From an uncultured Methanobacterium sp. (GTDB taxonomy: Archaea; Methanobacteriota; Methanobacteria; Methanobacteriales; Methanobacteriaceae), in assembly GCF_963665055.1 (NCBI RefSeq), contig NZ_OY762015.1:1222501-1286500 (forward strand): 64,000 nt of DNA. The letters are read 5' to 3'. The position numbers and the translations under genes are program-made. Of the stretch, positions 62,831 through 64,000 are shown piece by piece (the stretch's first letter is position 1; each line of letters starts with the position of its first letter). The notes below the pieces were generated by a model, which worked only from the letters and a program-made list of their open reading frames with translations, did no database searches and had not been told where the DNA came from.

Positions 62831-63355
62831 TTACACAGATTTACCCAGTTCATAGGCTTCGGTCATGGAGTTACTTCCTTTGATGTCTCCTTTATTCCAT
62901 GCACCGGTTCCATAAATAATACCCTTTTCTTTGGATCCTGGAAGGAGAGAAGTGAACCCTCTGAATCCATCTATTGTCAGTTCCATTGCTTGTTTTTCAG
63001 GGTTGGCAGCAGTTGCAATTAAATAGATATCTTTATCAGTCATTTCAGTGTATCGTGGATATGTTCTGTCAATAACTGTTTTCATCTGCGCGTTCATGGT
63101 GTAAAAATAGACCGGCGTGGCCATAACTATCACATCTGCTTCAATCATTTTATCCAGGATTTCAGCCACATCATCTTTCGAAACACATGCACCATCATTC
63201 TTTAAACAGGAATCACATGCCACACAATAATTTATTTCTTTATCTCTTAGGAAAATCTTCTCAGCATGATGGCCTGATTCTTCTGCTCCCAACATAAACT
63301 GGTCACATAATATGTCTGAGTTTCCGCCTCTTCTTGGGCTGGCGGATAACACCAA
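62831..63355 (-). CDS. Iron-sulfur flavoprotein, NADPH-dependent FMN reductase family
   Basis: 174 residues from the TTG at 63355; homologs usually begin MSKKVLVLSASPRRGG, and here SKKV precedes the TTG in frame, so the real start may be an ATT at 63370 (see findings). SASPRRGGNSD is the FMN phosphate site, and CVACDSCLKNDGAC is a compact CX2CX2CX6C motif that binds a 4Fe-4S cluster in methanogen Isf proteins. TPVYFYTMNAQMKTVIDRTY follows as the flavin ring region. It transfers electrons, possibly for oxygen or peroxide defence. Confidence 0.87.
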   Translation of the reverse strand: MVLSASPRRGGNSDILCDQFMLGAEESGHHAEKIFLRDKEINYCVACDSCLKNDGACVSKDDVAEILDKMIEADVIVMATPVYFYTMNAQMKTVIDRTYPRYTEMTDKDIYLIATAANPEKQAMELTIDGFRGFTSLLPGSKEKGIIYGTGAWNKGDIKGSNSMTEAYELGKSV

Positions 63356-63409
63356 TACTTTTTTACTAATTTAAATCATCCCCTATCTTTTGAGTTATTT
63401 TGTACCATT

Positions 63410-64000
63410 TTATTCAGGTATTACTTCATTTAAACAATTTATTGCATTTAATGTCCTTGGATATCCCACATAAGGTAATAATTGAGTAATGACACTGAGC
63501 AATATTTTTTTATCATTTCCAACATTCAAATTGCCTTGTATGTGCCCTTTTAACTGTGACTCACATCCACCCAGGGATAAAATCATGGAAAAAGTTAAAA
63601 GTTCTCTTGTTTTCACATCCAATCCTTTTCTAGTATAATAATCACCAAAACAATTAGCAGATAAATATTTTTGAATATGAATCTGATTTTCTGGTGAGTC
63701 CTCATACATTTTATCAATCATCTCTCCAAAAATTGATTTTTGTATTTTCAATCCTTTTTCATACCTTGTTTCAGGTGATGTGGTAGATTGACCTTCCAAT
63801 GGTAGCTTCACTCCTCTTTTTTCAAATATTTCATTGGTAGAATTGATGAAATCTAATGTTTTTGCAATTCCTACATATGGTACCGATTGATACACAATTT
63901 CCTTAATTTCAATAGGAGTTACACCAACATTAAGTGCCCCTTCAAGCATTATTTCATATTCGCTTAAAGTCTGACTACCAATCAATGCCCCTAAAATAAC
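63410..64000 (-). CDS. Carboxymuconolactone decarboxylase family protein, 5' end cut by window edge
   Basis: The frame is open to the right edge (reading VILGALIGSQTLSEYE), so the start lies outside. About 196 residues are visible, with two tandem CMD units: one ending IVYQSVPYVGIAKTLDFIN and a second with TRELLTFSMILSLGGCESQL, HIQGNLNVG and ITQLLPYVGYPRTLNAINCL. The second has only one cysteine at the usual CxxC place, so AhpD-type redox chemistry is unlikely there. It heads a possible operon with the flavoprotein and SDR genes. Confidence 0.85.
   Translation of the reverse strand, partial: VILGALIGSQTLSEYEIMLEGALNVGVTPIEIKEIVYQSVPYVGIAKTLDFINSTNEIFEKRGVKLPLEGQSTTSPETRYEKGLKIQKSIFGEMIDKMYEDSPENQIHIQKYLSANCFGDYYTRKGLDVKTRELLTFSMILSLGGCESQLKGHIQGNLNVGNDKKILLSVITQLLPYVGYPRTLNAINCLNEVIPE

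Overview
The window is chromosomal DNA of a methanogenic archaeon, almost certainly Methanobacterium (Methanobacteriaceae). Three things point there. The ribosomal proteins are archaeal types (eL14, eL19, eL32, eL34, eS4, RNase P Rpp29, aIF1). The gene order of the large ribosomal cluster, as I recall it, matches other Methanobacteriales. Ribosome binding sites read GGTGAT or GGAGG a few bases before the start, and intergenic DNA is very AT-rich. The genus call is an inference from gene content and style, not from a database match.

Bases 1-22111, all on the minus strand, are the fused S10/spc/alpha ribosomal cluster. In transcription order: a SPOUT RNA methyltransferase, uL3, uL4, uL23, uL2, uS19, uL22, uS3, uL29, aIF1, Rpp29, uS17, uL14, uL24, eS4, uL5, uS14, uS8, uL6, eL32, eL19, uL18, uS5, uL30, uL15, SecY, adenylate kinase, a DUF106 membrane protein, eL34, CMP kinase, eL14, Cbf5/TruB, tRNA-Ser(GGA), uS13, uS4, uS11 and RNA polymerase subunit D, which runs off the left edge. 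uS14 is only 47 residues and starts with TTG. The oddest member is uS3, whose length is doubled by a Lys/Glu/Ala repeat tail resembling group-3 LEA proteins.

Bases 22.4-31 kb hold housekeeping genes: a METTL5-like methylase, pyruvate carboxylase subunit A next to its biotin ligase, a membrane-anchored PIG-L deacetylase, RNA 3'-phosphate cyclase with a Ser/Gly insertion, and an overlapping pair of a SelA-like PLP enzyme and a NYN-domain protein.

Bases 31.7-55.6 kb are a signalling and transport region: three PAS-rich HisKA_2 sensor kinases (587, 869 and 1501 residues), a receiver-PAS-PAS-PAS protein, four-plus transporters (MFS and a cation/proton antiporter), two TetR regulators with matching inverted-repeat operators, a CPBP membrane protease, a DUF169 protein and DapB.

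Bases 55.6-64 kb look accessory: a VOC protein, a SatD-family protein paired with a DUF3307-like membrane protein around a 28-bp repeat array, an AhpD-like protein, a MarR regulator with an MFS pump sharing a TTGN-TATA-NCAA operator, a broken HxlR regulator, an SDR oxidoreductase, an iron-sulfur flavoprotein and a second carboxymuconolactone decarboxylase cut by the right edge. Small genes below the usual length cut-off were found at 12313-12456, 38844-38999, 58965-59078 and, less surely, 59447-59578. Short tandem repeat arrays are unusually common, often starting right at a stop codon.
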